In this document: one piece after another, positions 1-7,129 of the stretch
Numbering within the stretch: position 1 is the stretch's first letter
Layout: each line of letters starts with the position of its first letter
The notes under the pieces: model-generated
The model's database searches: none
The model's input: only the letters and a program-made list of their open reading frames with translations
What the model was told of the DNA's origin: nothing
Program-made: the position numbers and the translations under genes
NCBI GenBank assembly: GCA_903888655.1
Contig: CAISUR010000481.1
Location: 1-7,250, forward strand
Length of the DNA: 7,250 nt
From: an uncultured Bacteroidota bacterium
Lineage (GTDB): Bacteria; Bacteroidota; Bacteroidia; Flavobacteriales; Flavobacteriaceae
Direction of reading: 5' to 3'

Positions 1-467
1 AAGAAAGCGACAATAATACCATACCCAATTTTAGGATAACTTTTTGTTTCGGTTTCCAATTTACGAGCAAGTAAATATTTTAACTTTTCATCCCAGGTGA
101 CTTTTTTTTCATCCCCACTTTTCATTTTTATAGTGGTTGTTCCTTTAAGAATTTTTTTATCTAATAAATCATTAGTCAATGTTTCAATAAATGAACGTCT
201 TTGTAAATCTTCTTGATGTCCCCAAGCATCATAATCAAATACATAAAAACTATCTGATAACTTATTTCCAAGTATCCTAATTACATTTGATTTACCAGAA
301 CCCCACTGACCATCAAGTCCAATGATTTTTGGAATCTTGTCCCCTGTTTTAAATGTATGAATATGATTTTTAATAGCTTCAGCAACTCTATCTGCTGAAC
401 CACCTTCAAACTTGTCAACACCATGAGGGATATTTTGAATAAATTTCGGAAATTCTTGTTTGCTCAT
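1..467 (-). CDS. KAP-family P-loop NTPase, N-terminal part (runs off window)
   Basis: I translated this open frame directly: 155 codons from an ATG at 465-467, with no stop before the window edge. Residues 53-60 read GQWGSGKS, preceded by a hydrophobic strand (KIIGLD). This is the Walker A loop in the form typical of KAP NTPases. Residues 77-97, around FDYDAWGHQEDLQRRSF, match the aromatic/Trp segment after the P-loop in that family. The chain turns hydrophobic at the cut (GYGIIVAF), where many KAP proteins have transmembrane helices inserted in the NTPase domain. Walker B and the rest lie outside the window. KAP NTPases are membrane-associated ATPases, and some transmembrane members act in phage defence. 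It follows the helicase gene on the same strand after 73 nt with no strong terminator between, so co-transcription is plausible. Family call firm, role inferred. Confidence 0.85.
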   Translation of the reverse strand, partial: MSKQEFPKFIQNIPHGVDKFEGGSADRVAEAIKNHIHTFKTGDKIPKIIGLDGQWGSGKSNVIRILGNKLSDSFYVFDYDAWGHQEDLQRRSFIETLTNDLLDKKILKGTTTIKMKSGDEKKVTWDEKLKYLLARKLETETKSYPKIGYGIIVAF

Positions 468-540
468 AATTCTGTTTTTATAGTAAAAAAATATGCTAAA
501 TAATCTAATAACTACTAGCCTAGTTTTTTTTGATAATTAA

Positions 541-3045
541 TTAATTTAGATTTTCGAAACTATCTTGATAATCATCTTTGCTTAATACTGTATCATATAA
601 GCCTACTTCTTCATCTTCATGTTTGTTGATTCCGACATAGGATAAACTGGCATCTTCGTAACGTTTGAATTTGTATACTGCATCATTCATTAATGCACTA
701 TTGAACACACCCAAACTAACTAATAACTCAAAATCTTTTACATTTAATCCTGTTACTTTTTTGAATAAAGCGGGTTCTAATTGTGTGATTACATCTTTTA
801 AGCTTCTTTCTCTATAATCTGTTAGATACATAAATACAGGAACTCGAGTAGCAAATTTTATAAGCTTTTCTTGGATTTGCTTTCTTAAACTTTTGAATTC
901 TTTTTCTTCATCAGATAATTCTTTTTTCTCTGATTTGGATAGTTCTCTTTCGTTTGCTTCTCCTTTTGTTTTCTTTACTGATTCTGATTTGTTTATGATG
1001 GTTTCTATATCTTGGTTTAATGTTCTAAAACCTTCAATACTCATCAAAGCTTCTAATGCTTCTTTGTTGTTTTTTATTCTTTCAAGTGTATAATTATCAA
1101 CATTTACTAACAATGCACTTTCCCAACGTCTTGCTAATAAAGTTGCTGTTGTGCCGCTCATTGCCATATCTAATATTCCGGCTGCATCAATTTGTTTCAT
1201 TGAACTACCATCGTAAGCTAAAACAGGCAAAAAGTGAATAAATTCTTCTACCTTTTTTTCTGGATTTCCTTCATTTACATTTAATCGACAACTGTAATCC
1301 GCTATTTGTCTTAATGCTCTATCGGGTGCAAAATCAAATACATAACATTCTTGTTTTATGATTTCTTCTTTATTTGGAGATGTGCTATCAGGGTTTTTAA
1401 TAGACCAAGGTGTTTGTACTCTAAAAGCTGCTTGAAAATAAGTTTCAGGACTTGATGAATTCCGTAGCATAAAAATGCCTGTCCACGGTTTTACAGAAAC
1501 CCCAGTTGTTAATTTACCGCAGGATAAAGTGATGCTTTTTGTTTTTAAAGGATTGTCCATTGCTGCTAAAACTGGAGGTAATGCTTCAACACCTAATCCT
1601 GCTCTTAACCCTGCTGCTACTACTATTTTATACTCATGGTAAAAAGTATTTTGCTTTTGAGCTAACAAATTTTTCATTGCAAAACAAGAAGCAACCGTTG
1701 GTAAGAACCAAAAAGTATGTGATAGCACATTTAATAAACGTGTGTCTGAAAATGGCATAGGAGGTTTTTTAGCTCCTAATTTTAAATTATCAACAGTAGT
1801 TTCCATAAATGAACCACGAATTAAATCTAACCATTTTTGAACTTCATTTTCATAGGCGAACTTTGCAAAGTCTTCTTCACCATTGGCTGAAAAGAACACG
1901 TTTAAATCGAACTCATTAAACTCTCCTTTCATTGCAATTTCTCTTATACTATCGGGTAATTGATAGGTAAGCATAACCATTCGAGGTAAAGCTGCATAAG
2001 GGTTTTTATCTCCTTGCCATTGCTCTTTTGCTTTTTGTTCATCAGAATAAGTCCAGTTATAGATTTGTTCTTCTATAAATTCTCCTGATGATATTGCTCT
2101 AAATGGTGTTCCTGATAAATACAAGTAACTATTTGTGGTAATAGGCATATTACTTTCATCAAAATATTCAATACCTTCTCCTTCACCAAATTGTAATTCT
2201 TTTTTTCCTTCAGCTTCAAATAGCTCTTTTGCGTTTTCTCTCCAAGCACCATAATGGTATTCGTCAAAAATTACACAATCCCAATTTGTAGTATGTACCC
2301 ATTCATTTCTTGGTTTTATACCTCCTGCATCATTTTTTCCTAAGTAATCTTGAAATGAACCAAAGCAAACAAAGGGTTTCTTTTTATCGATAGTATCAAA
2401 ATTTACACTGTTACGAGCTATGAACTGCCAACCTTTAAAGTCGATATGCGAAAGCAAATCTTCTTCCCAAGCACTTTGAACCGCAGGTTTAAATGTTAGT
2501 ACTAAAATTTTAGTCCATCCCATTTTCTTTGCTAATTGATAGGAAGTAAAGGTTTTGCCAAAACGCATTTTAGCATTCCAAAGGAAATGAGGTGTTTTAT
2601 TTGGGTTTTCTTTTTGAAAACTTTTAAAATAGGTAATTGTTTTGTTGATAGCTTGCTCTTGTTCTGGTCGTAAACCAAAGTCTAAAGTTCTACTATCTTC
2701 ATTTAGTTCACCCTTTTTTATTGAAAGTATTGCTGCTTTAACATCTTTTATAGTACATTCAAACCATTCACCCGCTTTGTGTTTAATACCAATTTTCTTT
2801 AAATAGCGATGCACATCATGGTCTAAAAAGATGCTACCATCATTACGCATTGCCGATTCTTCTAAAACAATCTTATATGGTAACTCACCTGGTCTAACCG
2901 TTGGGTACTGTTGTGCAACACGAGTTTTAGCATCATTTTTTGTATAACCCACTTTGAGCAGTCCTTTGTATTGCGGATTTGTATCTTCATACGCATAAAT
3001 GGTTGGGTTTGCTTCTGGGCGTTGCGGAAAAAAAGGAGTACTCAT
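541..3045 (-). CDS. GIY-YIG/T5orf172-like nuclease fused to DEAD/DEAH helicase, likely restriction subunit
   Basis: This 834-residue protein is probably the DNA-translocating, cleaving subunit of the restriction system. Residues 16-100 resemble a T5orf172/MUG113 GIY-YIG domain: IYAY at 16-19, KVGYT at 31-35, Arg42, a D-x3-H pair (Asp75, His79) where many relatives have Glu, and GEWFE at 92-96. The SF2 motor follows: motif I MRFGKT 160-165, Ia LVLTFKP 181-187, II DEYH 261-264, III SGTPFR 311-316, V-like TTGVSVKPW 513-521 and VI QAAFRVQ 538-544. Residues 688-730 are rich in Lys and Glu and look like a helical or coiled linker to the C-terminal region. The ATG is preceded directly by an in-frame TAA, which fixes the start. 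It lies 108 nt after the AlbA/ATPase gene. The frame is intact. Nuclease activity is inferred from the fold; the helicase call is firm. Confidence 0.88.
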   Translation of the reverse strand: MSTPFFPQRPEANPTIYAYEDTNPQYKGLLKVGYTKNDAKTRVAQQYPTVRPGELPYKIVLEESAMRNDGSIFLDHDVHRYLKKIGIKHKAGEWFECTIKDVKAAILSIKKGELNEDSRTLDFGLRPEQEQAINKTITYFKSFQKENPNKTPHFLWNAKMRFGKTFTSYQLAKKMGWTKILVLTFKPAVQSAWEEDLLSHIDFKGWQFIARNSVNFDTIDKKKPFVCFGSFQDYLGKNDAGGIKPRNEWVHTTNWDCVIFDEYHYGAWRENAKELFEAEGKKELQFGEGEGIEYFDESNMPITTNSYLYLSGTPFRAISSGEFIEEQIYNWTYSDEQKAKEQWQGDKNPYAALPRMVMLTYQLPDSIREIAMKGEFNEFDLNVFFSANGEEDFAKFAYENEVQKWLDLIRGSFMETTVDNLKLGAKKPPMPFSDTRLLNVLSHTFWFLPTVASCFAMKNLLAQKQNTFYHEYKIVVAAGLRAGLGVEALPPVLAAMDNPLKTKSITLSCGKLTTGVSVKPWTGIFMLRNSSSPETYFQAAFRVQTPWSIKNPDSTSPNKEEIIKQECYVFDFAPDRALRQIADYSCRLNVNEGNPEKKVEEFIHFLPVLAYDGSSMKQIDAAGILDMAMSGTTATLLARRWESALLVNVDNYTLERIKNNKEALEALMSIEGFRTLNQDIETIINKSESVKKTKGEANERELSKSEKKELSDEEKEFKSLRKQIQEKLIKFATRVPVFMYLTDYRERSLKDVITQLEPALFKKVTGLNVKDFELLVSLGVFNSALMNDAVYKFKRYEDASLSYVGINKHEDEEVGLYDTVLSKDDYQDSFENLN

Positions 3046-3153
3046 TTAGATCGTTTTTATAGTCACGGATTTACTTTGCAAATAAAAAGTTATTGATATC
3101 CATGGGTTTAGGTTTGACTATGATTTTGTTTGCAAATAAAAAAACTTTTATAC
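3046..3153 (-). promoter_or_regulatory. Spacer with paired TTTGCAAA repeats ahead of the nuclease-helicase gene
   Basis: A 14-bp direct repeat, tttgcaaataaaaa on the plus strand, occurs at 3075-3088 and 3129-3142, 54 bases apart. Each copy starts with the palindrome TTTGCAAA. A short inverted pair (atagtca at 3059-3065, tgactat at 3115-3121) lies outside and inside the first copy. This is the largest gap within the operon, so an internal promoter or operator controlling the restriction gene separately is possible. I see no convincing Bacteroidota promoter (TTG then TAnnTTTG), so regulatory function is inferred from the repeats alone. Confidence 0.3.
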
Positions 3154-4599
3154 TTATGCGTAATATGGAACGTAAGTTGCATATTTTTTTGATGTTATTT
3201 CGGGATCCGATAACTTGATTAATCCAGCGCTAAAAGTATCAGCAATAATCTTAGAAGCTATGTAGGAACTATTTTTATCTATACCGAACCTTTCTCTAAC
3301 AGATTGATTATTCAAATCTTTTCTGTCTTCAAAAAGCAAACAAGCATGTTGATAACAGGCTCTTATTTTATCTGGTTTAGTCATTTCATTTAGTTTTTTT
3401 GGAGGAAACAATATAACCTTAGTATGGGTTTCGCTCTTCTCAAACTTTACTGGAGGTAATTTTCTTTCTTCAATAGCGGCAATTGCTCTATCAATACCGC
3501 TGCCTCGTCTTTCGCAGATACCTAATAATAACATCGATTGTGCCAAAATTTCATTTCTTGATCTTGGTGGCATATCTAAAAGCCTATTCACATCATTTAG
3601 TGGAGCTCCTGGATTTGTAATAACAAATCTGTTTGAAAAAATTTCTATCGTAATTGGCATACCACTTATAGCAAAGTCTTGATGTATTAAAGCATTTGCA
3701 ACAAATTCTCTTATGGCGACTTTTGGATAAATAGGAAGATCTTTTCTAATTCCTTCTATGATTTCAGTCTTTGGTAACTGCTTAATGATGAAGTTTATTA
3801 AGCCTTCAAAGCCAGCAGCATAGCCAAAAACACCATTTTGCTCTTTTTCAAGTTCTCTGTTATTACTTCCAACATATTGTCGCACAATTACATTTCGTCC
3901 TTTTAAATCGGGATAATCATTAATATCTTTAGCAAAGAGTATTGCTCCTAAATTTGTAATAGCCCAAGAATTATTTTTATCTTTTATAAAGTTGTATTCC
4001 TTTAAAACTGCAATAATTGAATCTGTGTTTTTAGATATATTTTTATCTAATAATTCGTATAATTTTTGGTAGTTAATTTTTTCAAGTACTTGGTCTTTAG
4101 TTAAATTTTCGAGGGCAAGCATTTCTTCAAATTGAATACCTCTTGATTGAGAAATTAAAATTTGAACTTGTTTTCTAGTCATTTTTACTGTTTGACCAGC
4201 TGACCTAGTATAACAATTAAACATATCATTGCCTCTCAAATGGGCTGGTTTATCTGATTGTTCTGGTATGTGAACGAATAACAAACTATGTCCTTGAAAA
4301 TCCATAATACTGTGTTCAATTTCTATTGAAGTATTAAGATTGTTTTTAGCAATATTGCCTAATAAAGTAACAATTCTATCTGCTTCTATTTGTGAAATAG
4401 AAAATAAACTAGCATCGTTATTGACACCATATACTAAAAGACCGCCACCTTGCAAATTAGCAAAGGCACAAATGTGTTGAGCCAAACGATCTGTTTTAGA
4501 GGATATACCACTTTTCCAATCCAACTCATTAAGCTCTATTGGTACAGGATAAAGGCTGTCTTTTAAAATAACTAAAGCTTTTTCTTTCCAGGATTCCAT
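3154..4599 (-). CDS. Schlafen AlbA_2 domain / GHKL-type ATP-binding protein
   Basis: This 481-residue protein has the two-part build usually annotated as an AlbA_2 ATP-binding or putative transcriptional regulator. Residues 21-145 form the Schlafen AlbA_2 domain: ELNELDWKSG at 22-31, then CAFANLQGGGLLVYGV at 44-59, the family's conserved core. Residues 297-395 match the HATPase_c_4 (GHKL-like) region: REFVANALIHQDF at 297-309 with the N-box Asn302, NPGAPL at 329-334, and RSRNEILAQ to RRGSG at 346-368. The C-terminal 80 residues are probably a winged-helix-like segment. The start is limited by an in-frame stop nine to eleven bases upstream and has an A-rich leader. It begins only 14 nt after the methyltransferase stop, so it belongs to the operon. 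Such proteins are often found beside restriction-modification genes, but their biochemical role there is poorly defined. Regulation or nucleic-acid sensing is inference. Confidence 0.88.
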   Translation of the reverse strand: MESWKEKALVILKDSLYPVPIELNELDWKSGISSKTDRLAQHICAFANLQGGGLLVYGVNNDASLFSISQIEADRIVTLLGNIAKNNLNTSIEIEHSIMDFQGHSLLFVHIPEQSDKPAHLRGNDMFNCYTRSAGQTVKMTRKQVQILISQSRGIQFEEMLALENLTKDQVLEKINYQKLYELLDKNISKNTDSIIAVLKEYNFIKDKNNSWAITNLGAILFAKDINDYPDLKGRNVIVRQYVGSNNRELEKEQNGVFGYAAGFEGLINFIIKQLPKTEIIEGIRKDLPIYPKVAIREFVANALIHQDFAISGMPITIEIFSNRFVITNPGAPLNDVNRLLDMPPRSRNEILAQSMLLLGICERRGSGIDRAIAAIEERKLPPVKFEKSETHTKVILFPPKKLNEMTKPDKIRACYQHACLLFEDRKDLNNQSVRERFGIDKNSSYIASKIIADTFSAGLIKLSDPEITSKKYATYVPYYA

Positions 4600-4613
4600 A
4601 TTTCTATTTTAAA

Positions 4614-6134
4614 CTATTCATTTTCATTGACCATTGGTTTAATCAATGATTCAATAAACTCAATTTCTTCTGTGGTAATATTATATTTTTCAAAAAGCTT
4701 TTCATCAGTCCATTTTTCATTAAAGTCTTGTTGAGGAACAAAAACATAATTTTTCTGAGTAATATGTTGAGTGCTTTTTGCTAATAATATCATAAATCTA
4801 AAGAACTTAGTTGTCATATAACTAGCAACATTTTTGGTTCTTTTTTCATTTGAAAATGGGCCAATAACTAAATAGGTTTCTGTGCAACAAGTATTATTTC
4901 CAACTACTAAAGGTTTGCTTAAAATTAAATGAGGATAACTATCATCACCTGGACTAGCATATGGGACAAATATTTTAAAACTATTTATGAAACTATGATT
5001 TTTTTCGATTTTTTCATTCGCTACAAAACCATTATCGCCAAATCTATACAGGCTTATATTGTTTTTGGAGTCTTTCACTTTTTTGAAAACACTAAAATTA
5101 GTGGCTAAACCAAAAGGCTTTCTGGCACTTACAAGTTCACTAAATGATTTTTCTTTTAAATTTTGTACTTTTTTTAGAATACTAATAGATTCATTATATC
5201 TAATGAAAACATCTAAACCTTTCTCTAAAAGAGGTCTTTTAACAGTTAATCCAATTTTATTCCCTTTGTGAGTAGTTACATTACAATCGCCTTTATGTTC
5301 TTTTTCCCAAAGGAAATAACAAATACCACCTCGAATATTTAACCCAGGAAAACAATCAGAAGTATCAGGATAATCATGAATTTCTGACATTCTATTATCA
5401 TTCAACATATCACTTCTAAAATCATCAAGACCTTTACCTCCGTTATACCATCTTGCCGGAATAATCATTGATAAATATCTAGGATTAAGTTTTTTTGCTT
5501 GTTGTATGAACTTATGATAAATTGGGCTAGCACTAGATTGAGCACCACCATCGCTCAATTGATAAGGAGGATTTCCAATAATAACATCAAATTTCATATT
5601 TTTAAATAGTTTTTCAGGTTTGTCTGTGTGTATAAATTGATAAGCATAAGCTTCGAACTCGTTGCCTCTATCGTAAACTTCTTGGCTTGCACCGCAAAAG
5701 GTACATTTACCATTATTCCAAGTATGCTCTAATCTGGTGTATAGAATGTTTCCGTTTTCATCATCAAAAGCATCACATAAGGAGTATTTGCCATTGGCTG
5801 TTTTAGAGCAATAAACACTTCTACGAGAAAGTAATGATGTAAGCTCTGTAATGGCGATACCAAAAATTTGGTTTTTATATATGTGGTTTAATCGTTCTTG
5901 TAAATCAGGTATTTGAGATTCTAAACCATTTTCTAAACGTTTTACTATCTCTCTTAAAAATACCCCGGATTTAGAAACAGGATCAAGGAATTTAGCCTCT
6001 TTATTTGTCCAAAGTTCTTGTGGTAATAAGTCTAAAATTTGATTTACCAAATTAGGAGGTGTAAAAACCTCGTCATTGCTTAAATTGGCTAGACAAGATA
6101 ACACATCAGGATTGTAGCTAGTTTGTTGTAACAT
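4614..6134 (-). CDS. Eco57I-type DNA adenine-N6 methyltransferase, catalytic subunit
   Basis: This 506-residue protein should methylate adenine in a specific DNA site using S-adenosylmethionine. Visible parts in order: motif X-like FTPPNLVNQILDLLP 24-38; motif I LDPVSKSGVFL 50-60, where the usual GSG has become KSG; a motif II-like stretch from IFGIAITELT at 90-99; four cysteines (109, 120, and a CTFC at 144-147) that could bind zinc; and catalytic motif IV GNPPY 187-191. The region from about 240 to 500 would hold target recognition. Its C-terminus, with KWTDEKLFEKYNITTEEIEF at 474-493, is characteristic of this family. The ATG lies 17 nt inside the end of the preceding subunit gene, in another frame, which suggests translational coupling. 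The frame is intact. Substrate sequence cannot be read from the gene. Type II or Type III-like assignment is uncertain. Confidence 0.9.
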   Translation of the reverse strand: MLQQTSYNPDVLSCLANLSNDEVFTPPNLVNQILDLLPQELWTNKEAKFLDPVSKSGVFLREIVKRLENGLESQIPDLQERLNHIYKNQIFGIAITELTSLLSRRSVYCSKTANGKYSLCDAFDDENGNILYTRLEHTWNNGKCTFCGASQEVYDRGNEFEAYAYQFIHTDKPEKLFKNMKFDVIIGNPPYQLSDGGAQSSASPIYHKFIQQAKKLNPRYLSMIIPARWYNGGKGLDDFRSDMLNDNRMSEIHDYPDTSDCFPGLNIRGGICYFLWEKEHKGDCNVTTHKGNKIGLTVKRPLLEKGLDVFIRYNESISILKKVQNLKEKSFSELVSARKPFGLATNFSVFKKVKDSKNNISLYRFGDNGFVANEKIEKNHSFINSFKIFVPYASPGDDSYPHLILSKPLVVGNNTCCTETYLVIGPFSNEKRTKNVASYMTTKFFRFMILLAKSTQHITQKNYVFVPQQDFNEKWTDEKLFEKYNITTEEIEFIESLIKPMVNENE

Positions 6135-6780
6135 CGGCTAAATTTAAAAAATGAATTAACGGGTAATCTTTTATTGGGGTAGGAATAAAAACAGGCTCGT
6201 TGGTGTCTGAAAATAAATTCATTTCACCGCTGTTGTATTCTACATTTTCGAGTAATTTGTCATATTGAAAATCTCTTCTTTTGATTAAACTCCCATTAAC
6301 AGGGCTCCATTCTGAAAAAACAATAGGTATTGCTTTATCATCAGGAGTTCTTAAGCTTAATGCATCGCCCCAAAGTATGTTTCTACCTAAAATGAATTTC
6401 ACAGCATTAAGACATTCTTCTTTACCGTTTTTTTTTTATAGTTTGGTGTTCAATGTATCAATAATTAAAAACAATCTTTCTCTACATTCTTCAACATTAT
6501 CTTTAAGAATATCGACACCATAAATACTTGAAATAGCAATTACAGCGTATCTTTCGAACTCTAATTGACTGCTTTTATATTTCGCCTCAACAACTGCCAG
6601 TTTTCTTCTTAAAACTTCAACAAGAAAATTACCTGAACCACAAGCAGGTTCTAGGAAGCGCGAATCAATTCTTTCTGTTTCCTGTTTTACTAAATCAAGC
6701 ATAGCATTGACCTCACGTTCTGAAGTAAATACTTCTCCGTGGTCTGATACTCTTTTTTTAGATTTTACTTGTTTGTCCAT
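6118..6780 (-). pseudogene. Small SAM-binding methyltransferase subunit, interrupted by in-frame TAA
   Basis: One reading frame of 221 codons covers a methyltransferase-like chain broken by a single TAA at codon 115 (6436-6438). The parts before and after are in the same frame. The N-terminal 114 residues carry motif X (EVFTSEREVNAMLDLV), a textbook motif I at 42-53 (FLEPACGSGNFL), and motif II around 86-93 (IYGVDILK). After the stop, KKNGKEECLNAVKFI leads into NILWGDAL with the motif III Asp at codon 139. There is no NPPY anywhere, so it cannot methylate alone; it probably partners the next gene's product, whose own motif I is degraded. The start ATG is preceded by an in-frame TAA. A run of ten A follows the stop's T on the coding strand. 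It may be a true nonsense mutation, a gene now made as two pieces (GTG at 6402 could restart), or a sequencing error. Confidence 0.82.
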
Positions 6781-6823
6781 TTACTATTTATTGATAATTT
6801 TTGAAAGTATATTCTTTATTTAA

Positions 6824-6838
6824 TTTTGATAATCAAAA
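6824..6838. promoter_or_regulatory. Palindrome upstream of the operon, possible operator
   Basis: The sequence ttttgat-a-atcaaaa is a perfect palindrome with 7-bp arms and a one-base centre, 44 bases before the first ATG. Its core ttgataat recurs at 6791-6798, 35 bases away. The placement suits an operator overlapping a -33 box (TTTG is present in it on the minus strand). No controller gene is visible except possibly the AlbA/ATPase protein. In AT-rich DNA short palindromes arise by chance, so this is tentative. Confidence 0.3.
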
Positions 6839-6887
6839 GTGTAAATATATAAAAAAGCAACTGAAAGAAAAAGGGTGTAAATGAAAA

Positions 6888-7088
6888 GGATAGGCAGGAT
6901 AACCAAAAAAAGGGAAAAAGAAATTTAAAAAAATAAAACTAAAAACTTTTGGATTTAAGTGGCTGTTTGAGCGCAAAACGGTTTTGTTACTTTATCGCTT
7001 TGCTTTAGAAGTGTTTAAAGTAATCCGAAAAATAAAAAATAAAAAAATAAAAAATGTTTGTGGTGAAATTTGGTTATCCTGCCTATCC
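6888..7088. repeat. 201-bp block bounded by a perfect 20-bp inverted repeat
   Basis: Left arm 6888-6907 reads ggataggcaggataaccaaa. Right arm 7069-7088 is its exact reverse complement. The 161 bases between contain a second, nested pairing (6947-6955 with 7022-7031, one bulged base) and a central near-palindrome caaaac-g-gttttg at 6974-6986. The arms are richer in G and C than their surroundings, so chance is unlikely. Size and perfect ends fit a miniature inverted-repeat element, but I see no flanking target duplication. A structured RNA is the main alternative. Confidence 0.6.
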
Positions 7089-7100
7089 ACTTCAAACAAT

Positions 7101-7129
7101 AAAAAAGAGTGCATTTTGCACTCTTTTTT
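7101..7129 (-). terminator. Rho-independent terminator of the right-hand gene
   Basis: A perfect 13-bp stem (aaaaaagagtgca and tgcactctttttt) closes on a three-base loop. It begins 23 bases after the stop of the gene ending at 7153. On the minus strand the stem ends in a run of six T, as an intrinsic terminator requires. The A and T ends are symmetrical, so it could also stop transcripts on the plus strand. It separates the right-hand gene from the restriction operon. Confidence 0.85.

Noticed and set aside
510..531. Terminator between the nuclease-helicase and KAP genes (ACTAG-C-CTAGT followed by T run)
   Set aside because: The stem is only five base pairs, and the T run follows it on the plus strand, opposite to the direction of both genes.
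893..1241. Plus-strand open frames opposite the helicase gene
   Set aside because: They are antisense shadows of a well-supported long coding region with clear helicase motifs.
5059..5271. Plus-strand 70-codon open frame
   Set aside because: It lies wholly opposite the methyltransferase target-recognition region and has only low-complexity hydrophobic content typical of antisense AT-rich frames.
6402..6440. Frameshift at the ten-base homopolymer splitting the small methyltransferase gene
   Set aside because: Codon registers before and after are identical (6780 and 6402 differ by a multiple of three), so the break is one stop codon, not an indel.
7028..7056. A-rich repeat run as a tandem repeat or CRISPR-like array
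   Set aside because: It is irregular a/t low-complexity sequence with no constant repeat unit or spacers.
6888..7088. Retron non-coding RNA
   Set aside because: Long flanking inverted repeats fit superficially, but there is no reverse transcriptase gene in the window and no recognisable msr/msd hairpins; kept only as an unlikely alternative.
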